Of a stretch of 9,799 nt of DNA, positions 1 to 6,568 are shown one piece after another; positions within the stretch are counted from its first letter, which is position 1; each line of letters opens with the position of its first letter. The DNA is taken from NCBI GenBank assembly GCA_021648045.1, contig JAKITM010000086.1:1-9799 (forward strand). The letters are read 5' to 3'. Source of the stretch: Lysobacterales bacterium (GTDB lineage: Bacteria; Pseudomonadota; Gammaproteobacteria; Xanthomonadales; SZUA-36). The notes below the pieces were generated by a model, which saw only the letters and a program-made list of their open reading frames with translations, was not told the origin of the DNA and did not search any database. Both the position numbers and the translations under genes were made by a program.

Positions 1-469
1 GTGTGCACAACCAAGTTGAGAGCAGAATAATGATGATTAAAAAGCTGATGCTGACCCCGGCAAGCGAGAGGTTGGTGAGCAGTCGGTCCGGCCAACTGTG
101 TCGGTACCAGGCGGCCACCATTGCCAATAGCAAAGCCAGCAGATTACCGACCAGAAAACCGGGTAACAATACCAATAAAGACACCGGTATTGTCTCTGCC
201 AACAGTTGTGACACCGGCTTTCCGTTACTTTCCGATTGCCCAAGGTTAAGGCTGGCAAGGTCTTTGATGTGTGTGAAGTAGCGACTGAGAAATGCTTGAT
301 CATAACCCAGTTGTTGACGAATTTTTTCTAGTTGGGCAGTGTCTGGATTCTTACCGGCGATGGCATAACTACGGTCGGGGCCAAAGTACACCATCAACAA
401 AAAACTGATGAAAGTAACCCCAAGAAGCAGGCTCAGGCTGTGAAGGGTTTTTCGAAGGTACATCGGCAT
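1..469 (-). CDS. Peptide ABC transporter permease, OppB/DppB type (partial, N-terminal part)
   Basis: An open frame runs from ATG at 469 to the left window edge without a stop, giving about 156 residues of the N-terminus. It begins MPMYLRKTLHSLSLLLGV, and an in-frame TAA lies two codons upstream, so the start can only be this ATG or the one two codons later. Visible parts are a first membrane segment (about residues 8-28), a periplasmic stretch, a segment reading SLNLGQS followed by PVSQLLAETIPVSL (about 73-97), and further hydrophobic segments from about 95 on. This is the N-terminal layout of OppB-type permeases of the peptide/nickel uptake family; the conserved cytoplasmic EAA loop lies beyond the window. 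The gene follows a family 5 substrate-binding lipoprotein on the same strand after 147 bases, so the two are probably one transporter. No convincing ribosome site is seen. Substrate specificity is unknown. Confidence 0.87.
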   Translation of the reverse strand, partial: MPMYLRKTLHSLSLLLGVTFISFLLMVYFGPDRSYAIAGKNPDTAQLEKIRQQLGYDQAFLSRYFTHIKDLASLNLGQSESNGKPVSQLLAETIPVSLLVLLPGFLVGNLLALLLAMVAAWYRHSWPDRLLTNLSLAGVSISFLIIIILLSTWLCT

Positions 470-559
470 GGCTTAAGTTTAGCACCACCCTTGTGTATTT
501 AGGCACTGAGAAGTAAAGCAAAAGATAAAATCAACAGCTCACGGCTCCCCATGGTTTGT

Positions 560-594
560 CTTCCCGACCTCCGAGCCGGGATCTCAGCGGGAAG
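560..594 (-). repeat. Intergenic hairpin between binding-protein and permease genes
   Basis: CTTCCCG at 560-566 and CGGGAAG at 588-594 are perfect inverted copies (7 bp) around a 21-base GC-rich loop. The loop contains a small inner CCG/CGG pairing. No T-run follows on the minus strand, so it is not a classic intrinsic terminator. Its position just after the binding-protein stop (617) suggests an mRNA-stabilising or attenuating hairpin, like those between binding-protein and permease genes in other ABC operons. That role is inference. Confidence 0.4.
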
Positions 595-616
595 CATGCT
601 GCTTACACACAGGAGA

Positions 617-2425
617 CTACGGTGATTCTGGCTTATCCCCAGCCGTATCCAGCGTAGCGAAGCGCAGGAAGTAACCTCCGGTAAAAGCGCGGTCGGGAAT
701 AATATTGGCGCGTTTGTTCCAGATAAAAATTCGCGTACGCGCCAGACCTGAAATAGTCACGCAAGCCTCGGTAACGATTTGATTAAGCTGTGTCAGTAAG
801 GCAGTTCGCTCTGGTGATTTCGGCATATAACGAGCTTTGCGAAACAGGCGATCATATTCCGAGTTATTAAAGTTGGCATGATTAGAGCCCGGCGTGCGAT
901 TGGGGCCGTAATACAGTTGCAGGGTATCGCTGGCATCGGGATAATCCATTTCCCAGCCGGAGGGAATGATATTGAGATTGTTTTGATGCATTGCGCGTAA
1001 AAAGTCACCAAAATTCGCGAACTTTCGTGCTTGGATTTTTTCTGCCGGATAGCCTATCTCGATTAGAAATCCGCGAAACTGTTCAAACATCTGATTTTGA
1101 GTAACTGATACTGAATATCCGTAAGTAAGCATAGGCAGATTATCTGCATTCCAACCATGCTGCTGTAATAACTCGCGAGCACCGCTAGGGTCATGGCGAA
1201 TGGATTCCGGAGAAAATTGCGGATCAAACTCGTTGACTATGGGTGTAATTATCCCGGCAAAAACTTGACCTGTGCCCTGTGAAAATATTTGGTTGCGGGC
1301 TTTCCAGTTGTAGCTTTTACGGATCGCACAACGCAGTGCATGATTTGCCTGGTTTTGCTCAGGGTCGGTGCTATAACCGATGTTAGCATCATCCATATTG
1401 AAATTAATCCGTACAAAGCCGGCTTCCCGTGCAGCTAGAATATTGTACTTTTCAATCAGTGATGGTTTTAGTTTGAAGCCTGTATTGGCTTCACTATCAG
1501 TTGTAAGGATCTGCGTTAACAAAGTAGCGGGTGCCAGTATGCTGTCAACATCATCGCTTTCAAGCGCGTTCCAGCGAGCAACATCATCTTTAATAAACAG
1601 CAACTCAATACGATCTGATAATGGTAATTTCTGGTCGTTTTTCGATGCTAGTTTTGGGTGGTTTTCCCGACTTCCGCCTTCATGTTCTAGGGAAAAGAGA
1701 TCTTCTCTGTAATTTTTGTTACGCATCAATACAGCTTGGGTGGTGTTAAATGATGCCAGTTGAAATGGGCCGCTACCAACCGGACGGCTGGAAAATTCGC
1801 GGCCCCATTTGGTAATGGCTTCTACCGGCACAATGGCGGCAAAGCCCTGCGCCAGTGCGTGAGTGAAATGAGGGTTGGCCTGATTCAAAGTGATTTTAAT
1901 AGTGTATCTGGCGGGGGCTTGCAGGCCGCTAACCGGCAGGCTGTAATCAGCGCCTGCCTCTGACCAAGCTTTTAGGCCAGCGATGTTATCTACCCATAAC
2001 CAGGCGCCCTGAGCGCGTGTTTGAGGGTCAAGTTGGCGTTTAATGCTATAAATAAAATCTGCGGCCGTAACTTCGCGGCCGCTACCGTTGATAAATGCCG
2101 GGTCATCCTGGAAATAAGTATCCGCACGAATTTGGATGGTGTATTCCAGACCATCAATACTGATTTGCGGCATCGATGTGGCCAGGTTTGGCACTAACTC
2201 ATAAGGGCGCGCAAGATATTTATACCGGTACAGGGTATCGTAGAGGTTAACCGCCAAAAATTTAGCACTGACTGTGGCGGCATGTGCAGGGTCAAGGCTG
2301 ATGGGTGAATCCTCGAGCGCATGCCTGAAGACTACCTCTTTAGTAGCCTCTGAATCAGAGTTTTTGTCACACCCCCATAACAATAAAGCACCCAACACAA
2401 TTAGGCACAATGTTCTTGGCAGCAT
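617..2425 (-). CDS. Family 5 extracellular solute-binding lipoprotein (oligopeptide-binding, OppA-like)
   Basis: A 602-residue periplasmic binding protein for a peptide-type ABC importer (SBP family 5). I chose ATG 2425 because a strong ribosome site (GGGAGGT, 2432-2438) sits 6 bases upstream and the protein then begins directly with a signal peptide. A longer frame from TTG 2491 would add 22 residues without a ribosome site. The signal ends in LLLWGC, so Cys19 is the probable lipidated residue. Asp20 at +2 is the E. coli-type inner-membrane retention signal. Family marks are REVTAADFIYSIKR (about 117-130), RPVGSGPFQLASF (about 214-226) and DYPDASDTLQLYYGPN (about 494-509). A polar insertion at about 243-270 precedes the segment ending LPLSDRIELLF. 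The OppB-like permease gene lies downstream on the same strand. Peptides are the likely ligand, but nickel, haem-type or other ligands occur in this family. Confidence 0.93.
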   Translation of the reverse strand: MLPRTLCLIVLGALLLWGCDKNSDSEATKEVVFRHALEDSPISLDPAHAATVSAKFLAVNLYDTLYRYKYLARPYELVPNLATSMPQISIDGLEYTIQIRADTYFQDDPAFINGSGREVTAADFIYSIKRQLDPQTRAQGAWLWVDNIAGLKAWSEAGADYSLPVSGLQAPARYTIKITLNQANPHFTHALAQGFAAIVPVEAITKWGREFSSRPVGSGPFQLASFNTTQAVLMRNKNYREDLFSLEHEGGSRENHPKLASKNDQKLPLSDRIELLFIKDDVARWNALESDDVDSILAPATLLTQILTTDSEANTGFKLKPSLIEKYNILAAREAGFVRINFNMDDANIGYSTDPEQNQANHALRCAIRKSYNWKARNQIFSQGTGQVFAGIITPIVNEFDPQFSPESIRHDPSGARELLQQHGWNADNLPMLTYGYSVSVTQNQMFEQFRGFLIEIGYPAEKIQARKFANFGDFLRAMHQNNLNIIPSGWEMDYPDASDTLQLYYGPNRTPGSNHANFNNSEYDRLFRKARYMPKSPERTALLTQLNQIVTEACVTISGLARTRIFIWNKRANIIPDRAFTGGYFLRFATLDTAGDKPESP

Positions 2426-2431
2426 GCAAAT

Positions 2432-2438
2432 ACCTCCC
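2432..2438 (-). promoter_or_regulatory. Ribosome binding site fixing the start of the solute-binding protein
   Basis: On the minus strand GGGAGGT lies 6 bases before ATG 2425. It is the strongest Shine-Dalgarno match in this region and decides in favour of this start over the upstream in-frame TTG at 2491. Confidence 0.75.
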
Positions 2439-2458
2439 GTAAATAATCGCAAGAAATA

Positions 2459-2476
2459 AGAAAGATTACTCTTTCT
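2459..2476 (-). repeat. Inverted repeat in the leader of the solute-binding protein gene
   Basis: AGAAAGA and TCTTTCT form a perfect 7-bp inverted repeat around a 4-base loop, 33 bases upstream of ATG 2425 and about 100 bases after the mlaA stop. On the minus strand it reads into TATTTCTT, so it could be a weak terminator of the mla transcript or a leader hairpin. The stem is AT-rich and weak. No other terminator candidate is visible between 2492 and 2572, so read-through from mla into the transporter genes is possible. Confidence 0.35.
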
Positions 2477-2572
2477 AATAAGCAGGCGCAACTGTTCAAC
2501 GGTGCTAATTTCTGCAGCTTTGGGTAATTGAGTTGGTGTGGCTGCCTAGGTTATTTATGGAGTCGAGGCGGG

Positions 2573-3301
2573 TCAGTTTTCCAGAAATGCTTCATAATCC
2601 AGCGCTGGGGTATCACCGTTATAGATTTTAAACTCACGGTTCTGCAGCCAAGCATCGCGGATAAAGGTATAAGGATCATAACTGGAATTAATCATTTCTT
2701 CCTGATTCATCAGGCGAATACGCACATGAAGTTTATCTAGAACCCAAGGTGACCAGATGTTTTCTTCAGTTGCTAGGTAAGTGACCGGATCGAAGTATTT
2801 ATTCCCAAGTCGCGCGACACCATCGCGCACGGTTGATGGCCCAAAAAGCGGCAACACAAAATAACGACTATTATCCCAGCCCCATACGGCCAGTGTTTGA
2901 CCTAAATCCTCATCGTGTAATGGGATTTCAGCGTTACTGGCGACATCAAAGATACCAAATATACCGACCGTACTATTGAATATAAAGCGCTCGGTACTGA
3001 TTAATGCCTTACGAAACTGACCTTGCAGGAGGAGATTAAGAATGGTGTTAGGGTAGGCTAAGTTGTTAAGAAAATTGCCTAATCCTTTGCGAATGGGTTT
3101 AGGGGCGATTTTGCGATAACTGCTGGTTACTGGTTTGAGCAGTGCTTTGTCAAAACCTGTATTGAATTTATGTATTGAACGGTTATAGTGCTCCCAGGGA
3201 TCATTTTCAGGGTCAGATACTGGCCCGCTTGTGGCACATGCGCTAAGTAAAAATACGCAAAACAGTATGCTTAGGAATTGGTGAGGTGATTTAATTTTCA
3301 T
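2573..3301 (-). CDS. mlaA: MlaA (VacJ) outer-membrane phospholipid transport lipoprotein
   Basis: A 242-residue MlaA/VacJ lipoprotein, the outer-membrane component that removes mislocalised phospholipids from the outer leaflet and passes them to MlaC. The signal peptide ends in LLSAC, with Cys22 as the lipidation site; Ala at +2 predicts export to the outer membrane. Conserved family segments are DPWEHYNRSIHKFN (34-47), RFIFNSTVGIFGIFDVA (105-121), DLGQTLAVWG (132-141), YFVLPLFGPSTVRDG (147-161) and DPYTFIRDAW (209-218). Length matches the family. The start ATG overlaps the end of mlaB by 11 bases and lacks a clear ribosome site, so translational coupling to mlaB is likely. In E. coli this gene lies away from the mlaFEDCB operon; here it closes the operon. 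Confidence 0.95.
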   Translation of the reverse strand: MKIKSPHQFLSILFCVFLLSACATSGPVSDPENDPWEHYNRSIHKFNTGFDKALLKPVTSSYRKIAPKPIRKGLGNFLNNLAYPNTILNLLLQGQFRKALISTERFIFNSTVGIFGIFDVASNAEIPLHDEDLGQTLAVWGWDNSRYFVLPLFGPSTVRDGVARLGNKYFDPVTYLATEENIWSPWVLDKLHVRIRLMNQEEMINSSYDPYTFIRDAWLQNREFKIYNGDTPALDYEAFLEN

Positions 3302-3617
3302 CGGCGCAGCAAACCATATTTAATACAAATGTGGCACCACAAAGTGATGCAAGTTTCAAAAGCTTATCGGGTACATTGCAATAACAAAAGCGGTGATCAT
3401 GGGCAACCGCCCAGCTTTGCCATTCCAATAATAATGCCAAGCCTGAGCTATCTACTCTGTTAACCCCTCGCAGGTCTATCAGTTCAGGAAGTTTAGTCAG
3501 TTTTGCCAGTGGCAGACTTTTTTGGTAGATCGCTTTCACGGTACTCAGGGTCAGATCGCCCTGCAAGTTGATCTTGCCATCGTGTATTTCAAAGCCTGAA
3601 TTCAATTTGTTTTTCAT
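3291..3617 (-). CDS. mlaB: MlaB, STAS-domain subunit of the Mla ABC transporter
   Basis: A 108-residue single STAS-domain protein of the cytoplasmic side of the MlaFEDB complex, where MlaB binds the ATPase MlaF and supports its assembly and activity. The diagnostic stretch is LIDLRGVNRVDSSGLALLLEW (about 46-66, written here with its core VDSSG at 55-59). Ser57 occupies the place of the important Thr in E. coli MlaB (RVDTGG there, from memory), a conservative change. The start follows the mlaC stop by 13 bases, with only a weak A-rich ribosome site. The C-terminus is unusually cysteine-rich for its size (Cys78, 80, 93, 103, 104). As an isolated STAS protein it could be an anti-sigma antagonist, but the operon position makes MlaB nearly certain. 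Confidence 0.92.
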   Translation of the reverse strand: MKNKLNSGFEIHDGKINLQGDLTLSTVKAIYQKSLPLAKLTKLPELIDLRGVNRVDSSGLALLLEWQSWAVAHDHRFCYCNVPDKLLKLASLCGATFVLNMVCCADEN

Positions 3618-3630
3618 TCTATTTAATTGA

Positions 3631-4245
3631 TTAGTCTTTCAGCTTAACGCTGCCAGAGCGCAGGTTTTCAATTACAGCGTCAATACCATCGGCCTGAACC
3701 ATGGGTCCAATTTGGTTGCGGTAGGTGATGATATAGGAAATACCTTCCGCGGTTACATCGAACATTTTCCACATATCTCCAACCTTGTGAAATGAATACT
3801 CCACCGGTACCCACTGATTATTAGCGAGGGCGATTCGTGCGCGTACACGGGTTAGCTTTTCTGTGTTTTTCCCACGCAATTTCAAAACTTCTAGTTGATC
3901 TTTGCTGACAAAACCCAGCATGCTGTTGGCATAGCGTTCGACCAGAAGGTCCTGCATGGCGCTGGCAAATAGTTGAATTTTTTCTGCTGGAACCCCGCGC
4001 CCATGGCGACCAAGGATTAATTTAGCCGCGTAGACATCATCAAACCACGGCATCAACACATCATCTACCAGTTGTATGAGTTTTTCTGGGTTAGCCTCAT
4101 AATCAGCCCGGTTGGCATTAATTTTCGTCAGCACCTCATGCGCGCTTTGCTGAATTATTTCTCGTGGTTCCATGGCTTGTGTCTGCAGGCTGAAACTCAG
4201 CAGCAGGAAAATTAGGGTGGCTTTAATTAGGGGTGATTTCATCAT
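3631..4245 (-). CDS. mlaC: MlaC periplasmic phospholipid-binding protein
   Basis: A 204-residue MlaC/Ttg2D-family protein, the soluble periplasmic carrier that moves phospholipid between MlaA in the outer membrane and MlaD in the inner membrane. The first 24 residues form a signal peptide (MMKSPLIK, hydrophobic core, cleavage probably after QTQA). The mature part shows family features: PREIIQQSAHEVL at its start, LVDDVLMPWFDDVYAAKLILG, FASAMQDLLVERYAN, and VPVEYSFHKVGDMWKMFDV followed by EGISYIITYRNQ near the C-terminus. The start codon overlaps the stop of mlaD (TGATG, one shared base), with AAGG a few bases upstream; a second ATG directly follows and cannot be excluded. Length is typical. 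Confidence 0.95.
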   Translation of the reverse strand: MMKSPLIKATLIFLLLSFSLQTQAMEPREIIQQSAHEVLTKINANRADYEANPEKLIQLVDDVLMPWFDDVYAAKLILGRHGRGVPAEKIQLFASAMQDLLVERYANSMLGFVSKDQLEVLKLRGKNTEKLTRVRARIALANNQWVPVEYSFHKVGDMWKMFDVTAEGISYIITYRNQIGPMVQADGIDAVIENLRSGSVKLKD

Positions 4246-4712
4246 CAGGAGCCTTTGTTATCAACACTAAACAGGTATTTCGCAATCAGTTGTTCGATGC
4301 CTATGGCGGATTGAGTGATGGTGATTTCACCACCATCGCTTAAAACTTCGAGTGCGCCACCGGGCTCAAGACCAACATATTTGTCGCCGAGGATTCCGGT
4401 AGTAAGAATAGAGGCGCTGGTATCTGTCGGGATTTGGTCAAACTTGCTGTTGATATCCATAATAACCAGAGCTTCAAAAGTGACCGGGTCGAGGTTGATT
4501 TTTCTGACTGCACCGATGGTGACGCCACCAATAGTGACCGGGGCCCGTGACTTCAGCTCGCCGACATTTAAAAATCGCATGCTTAGGCTGTAGTGTTCTT
4601 TACCCAATCTGCTGCCCATGTCGGTGGCAGTGGACGCGAGGAACATCAGGGCAACAACGCCCAGTAGCAGGAACAGGCCTGCCATGACTTCTATAGAATA
4701 TCGTGACCTCAT
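4245..4712 (-). CDS. mlaD: MlaD, MCE-domain inner-membrane lipid-binding subunit
   Basis: A 155-residue MCE-domain protein anchored by one N-terminal membrane helix (about 8-27). In the Mla system six MlaD copies form a periplasmic ring on top of MlaE that receives lipid from MlaC. The MCE domain covers about 39-117 and contains the typical GGVTIGAVRKI (62-72) and ILGDKYVGLEPGG (107-119). A short hydrophobic helix (about 137-149) follows, as expected for the pore-lining C-terminal helix. The ribosome site AGAGGAG (4720-4726) is strong and lies 7 bases before the ATG; the mlaE stop is 13 bases upstream. A single MCE domain and short length exclude the multi-MCE PqiB/YebT proteins. Confidence 0.96.
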   Translation of the reverse strand: MRSRYSIEVMAGLFLLLGVVALMFLASTATDMGSRLGKEHYSLSMRFLNVGELKSRAPVTIGGVTIGAVRKINLDPVTFEALVIMDINSKFDQIPTDTSASILTTGILGDKYVGLEPGGALEVLSDGGEITITQSAIGIEQLIAKYLFSVDNKGS

Positions 4713-4725
4713 TATCTTGCTCCTC

Positions 4726-5502
4726 TTAAGTCCAAGTCATTAATACGGTAATTAAAAAATCAACTATCAGCACCACTACAGCGCTGACAACAACAGTTTG
4801 GGTGGTCGCTCGGCCAATACCATCACCGGTAGGGGTGGTGAAATAACCAGAAAACACGGCTATAAAACTGGCGATGATGCCAAAGGCTAGGCTTTTCCAG
4901 AAACTCATCATAAAGTCACTCTGGAACTCAACACTGGAAACCATATTGCCCCAGAATATACCGCTGTCGATACCCATGATATTAATTGCATAAGTTGCAC
5001 CGCCAGCAAGGGCGAGCAGTGTGAACAACATGGACAGCAGCGGCAGGCTGATTACCCCGGCAATAAAACGCGGAACGACTACCCGTTTGACAGGGTCTAT
5101 GGCCATTAATTCCATTGCGGATAATTGCTCGGTGGCTTTCATTAAACCGATTTCTGCGGCAATAGAGGTTCCGGCCCGGCCCGAAAACAGTAGGGCAGTG
5201 AGCACGGGGCCTAGCTCTCTAAATAATGATAGTGCTAGCACGGTTCCAACCGAGTCGGTGGCGCCGAATTTGCTTAATTCAACATAACTCTGCAGGGTGA
5301 GCACCATGCCAACAAAGAAACCACAGATCATGATAATCACCAGCGAACGAGCGCCGATAAAATAGACTTGTGCGAGGGTTGCCCGTAATAGTTTTAAATC
5401 GGGTCGAATTGCAGCCAGTATTTGGCCAAAAAACAGCACGCTGCGGCCAAGGGTCGCCAGCGGTTTAGTAATTGCATCCATATTTGAGTTTGTTTTGGAC
5501 AT
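4726..5502 (-). CDS. mlaE: MlaE, permease of the phospholipid ABC transporter
   Basis: A 258-residue polytopic permease. MlaE dimerises in the inner membrane and forms the lipid path of MlaFEDB. The family signature is FRELGPVLTALLFSGRAG (94-111) followed by EQLSAMELMAIDP (125-137). Hydrophobic membrane segments are visible near 50-72, 147-170, 200-220 and 236-256, and an amphipathic N-terminal segment precedes them. Length is normal for MlaE (about 260). The ATG is preceded by AAGG at 6 bases, which overlaps the end of mlaF; the intergenic gap is 8 bases. Ttg2B of Pseudomonas toluene tolerance and plant TGD1 belong to the same family; the neighbouring genes settle the assignment. Confidence 0.97.
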   Translation of the reverse strand: MSKTNSNMDAITKPLATLGRSVLFFGQILAAIRPDLKLLRATLAQVYFIGARSLVIIMICGFFVGMVLTLQSYVELSKFGATDSVGTVLALSLFRELGPVLTALLFSGRAGTSIAAEIGLMKATEQLSAMELMAIDPVKRVVVPRFIAGVISLPLLSMLFTLLALAGGATYAINIMGIDSGIFWGNMVSSVEFQSDFMMSFWKSLAFGIIASFIAVFSGYFTTPTGDGIGRATTQTVVVSAVVVLIVDFLITVLMTWT

Positions 5503-5510
5503 AATAAGCC

Positions 5511-6305
5511 TTACCCTAACAGGTCCTGATGGATGTCACTGGCGGGGTAATGGAAAGGCACCGGCCCATCAATTTCACCGTTCAGGAACTGCACAACTCG
5601 CGGGTCGGTATTCTCTCGTAGTTGTTCAGGTGTTCCCTGACCAACAATACTTTGGCTGGCGATTATGTAGGCATAATCTGCTAGTTCCATCATATCTTCA
5701 ACACTGTGGGTAATTACCACGCTGGTCATTCCCATGGCATCGTTGGTATCCCGAATAAGACGCAGAATCGTGGATGCACCAATGGGGTCAAGGCCGGCCA
5801 GAGGTTCATCATAAAGCATGAGCGATGGATCCAGCACTGAAGCTCTAGCCAGCGCAACTCTTCTGGCCATGCCGCCGGATAGTTCCGAGGGCATTAAATC
5901 TACGGCACCGCGCAGGCCTACCGCCTGCAGCTTAATTAAAACCAGTCGCCGAATAAGCGCTTCAGGTAAGTTAGTGTGTTCGCGTACTGGTACCGCAACA
6001 TTTTCAAACACATCAAGATCGGTGAATAAAGCACCGTTTTGCAACAATACACCGATATTCCGGCGCATTTTGTAGAGGTTTTTGTGGTTCATGCTGGAAA
6101 CGCACATGCCATCAACTTCTACAGTCCCTTTTGTAGGTAATAATTGGCCGGTAATTAAGCGTAAAACAGTAGTTTTACCCACACCTGATGGGCCCATAAT
6201 GGCAACTACTGAACCTCGTGGAATATTCAGGTTAATATCTTTGAGAATCACCTTTTCGCCCCAAGCAAAGGAGAGGTTGGTGAGTTTAATCAGATCATCT
6301 GGCAT
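5511..6305 (-). CDS. mlaF: MlaF, ATPase of the phospholipid ABC transporter
   Basis: A 264-residue ABC ATPase powering MlaE. All motifs are intact: Walker A GPSGVGKTT (38-46), Q-loop Gln89 in LLQNGALF, signature LSGGM (142-146), Walker B LMLYDEP (162-168) with catalytic Glu167, D-loop AGLDP (170-174) and switch His200. The C-terminal tail QFLNGEIDGPVPFHYPA (about 239-255) is the MlaF-type extension that in E. coli contacts the neighbouring MlaF/MlaB. This separates it from general ABC ATPases. It is the first gene of a six-gene minus-strand operon. A candidate promoter lies at 6354-6383, giving a leader of about 40 bases; no good Shine-Dalgarno precedes the ATG. Confidence 0.97.
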   Translation of the reverse strand: MPDDLIKLTNLSFAWGEKVILKDINLNIPRGSVVAIMGPSGVGKTTVLRLITGQLLPTKGTVEVDGMCVSSMNHKNLYKMRRNIGVLLQNGALFTDLDVFENVAVPVREHTNLPEALIRRLVLIKLQAVGLRGAVDLMPSELSGGMARRVALARASVLDPSLMLYDEPLAGLDPIGASTILRLIRDTNDAMGMTSVVITHSVEDMMELADYAYIIASQSIVGQGTPEQLRENTDPRVVQFLNGEIDGPVPFHYPASDIHQDLLG

Positions 6306-6353
6306 GGTTTTATAGTCATTCAGGCACTTATGTTTTTCGGATCACGCGGTTGC

Positions 6354-6383
6354 TTTAAATAAATATGTTGAAAGCTTAGTCAA
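6354..6383 (-). promoter_or_regulatory. Candidate sigma-70 promoter of the mla operon
   Basis: On the minus strand TTGACT (-35, 6378-6383) and TTTAAA (-10, 6354-6359) are 18 bases apart. Transcription would start near 6347, about 40 bases before the mlaF ATG. The -35 matches consensus at five of six positions and the -10 at four. It is a reading by eye, without scoring. Confidence 0.42.
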
Positions 6384-6410
6384 AAGATCCATTTCGGTGG
6401 CAAAAGCTTA
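6371..6410. repeat. Direct octamer repeat AAAGCTTA flanking the mla -35 box
   Basis: AAAGCTTA occurs at 6371-6378 and again at 6403-6410, in the same orientation, 32 bases apart start to start (about three helical turns). The first copy fills the spacer next to the candidate -35 of mla and the second lies just upstream of it. This arrangement would suit a regulator binding two sites on one DNA face. The core contains AAGCTT, so chance occurrence in AT-rich DNA is a serious alternative. Confidence 0.3.
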
Positions 6411-6411
6411 C

Positions 6412-6428
6412 AATAATAAGTTATTATT
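6412..6428. repeat. Perfect 17-base AT palindrome
   Basis: AATAATAA (6412-6419), a central G, and TTATTATT (6421-6428) make a perfect inverted repeat located between the two divergent promoters. It could be an operator for a dimeric regulator or simply AT-rich DNA. The stem is too close (1-base centre) to be a useful RNA hairpin. Confidence 0.4.
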
Positions 6429-6503
6429 TTGCTCTGAGTGGGTGATTTCAGCTACTCAATCAAATGTTCGAAGCAATAGTTATGCTTGATCAATTAAACA
6501 AAT

Positions 6504-6533
6504 TAGACAAGCATTCTCTTTTGTAGGTGATAT
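6504..6533 (+). promoter_or_regulatory. Weak candidate promoter of proA-proB
   Basis: TAGACA (6504-6509) matches the -35 consensus at five of six positions. The best -10-like sequences downstream are TGATAT or GATATT (6528-6533), at 18-19 bases. Initiation near 6541 would leave a leader of about 28 bases before ATG 6569 and would exclude the upstream GTG at 6527 as start. The -10 is poor, so this is tentative. Confidence 0.27.
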
Positions 6534-6568
6534 TTTACCGCAAATTTAGGCAGACAGAAAATATAAAT

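Larger units (their letters stand above)
6306..6568. other. Divergent intergenic control region between mlaF and proA
   Basis: 263 bases without a gene, visibly AT-rich compared with its flanks. It holds a candidate mla promoter (6354-6383), a repeated octamer AAAGCTTA (6371-6378 and 6403-6410), a 17-base palindrome (6412-6428), a short imperfect inverted repeat (AAGCA 6471-6475 / TGCTT 6483-6487) and a weak proA promoter candidate (about 6504-6533). No RNA gene or small ORF with a ribosome site was recognised in it. Confidence 0.7.

Noticed and set aside
37..303. Minus-strand 88-residue ORF near the left edge.
   Set aside because: It is out of frame with the OppB-like permease, whose frame is open from 469 to the edge and shows family sequence.
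499..552. 17-codon minus-strand ORF with a hydrophobic tail (MGSRELLILSFALLLSA) in the gap before the permease gene.
   Set aside because: It has only a poor ribosome site, is very short, and shows no other sign of coding; a leader peptide cannot be supported from sequence alone.
6527..6568. Upstream in-frame GTG start for proA, adding 14 residues.
   Set aside because: No ribosome site, the added residues are not family-like, and the GTG lies in the probable promoter.
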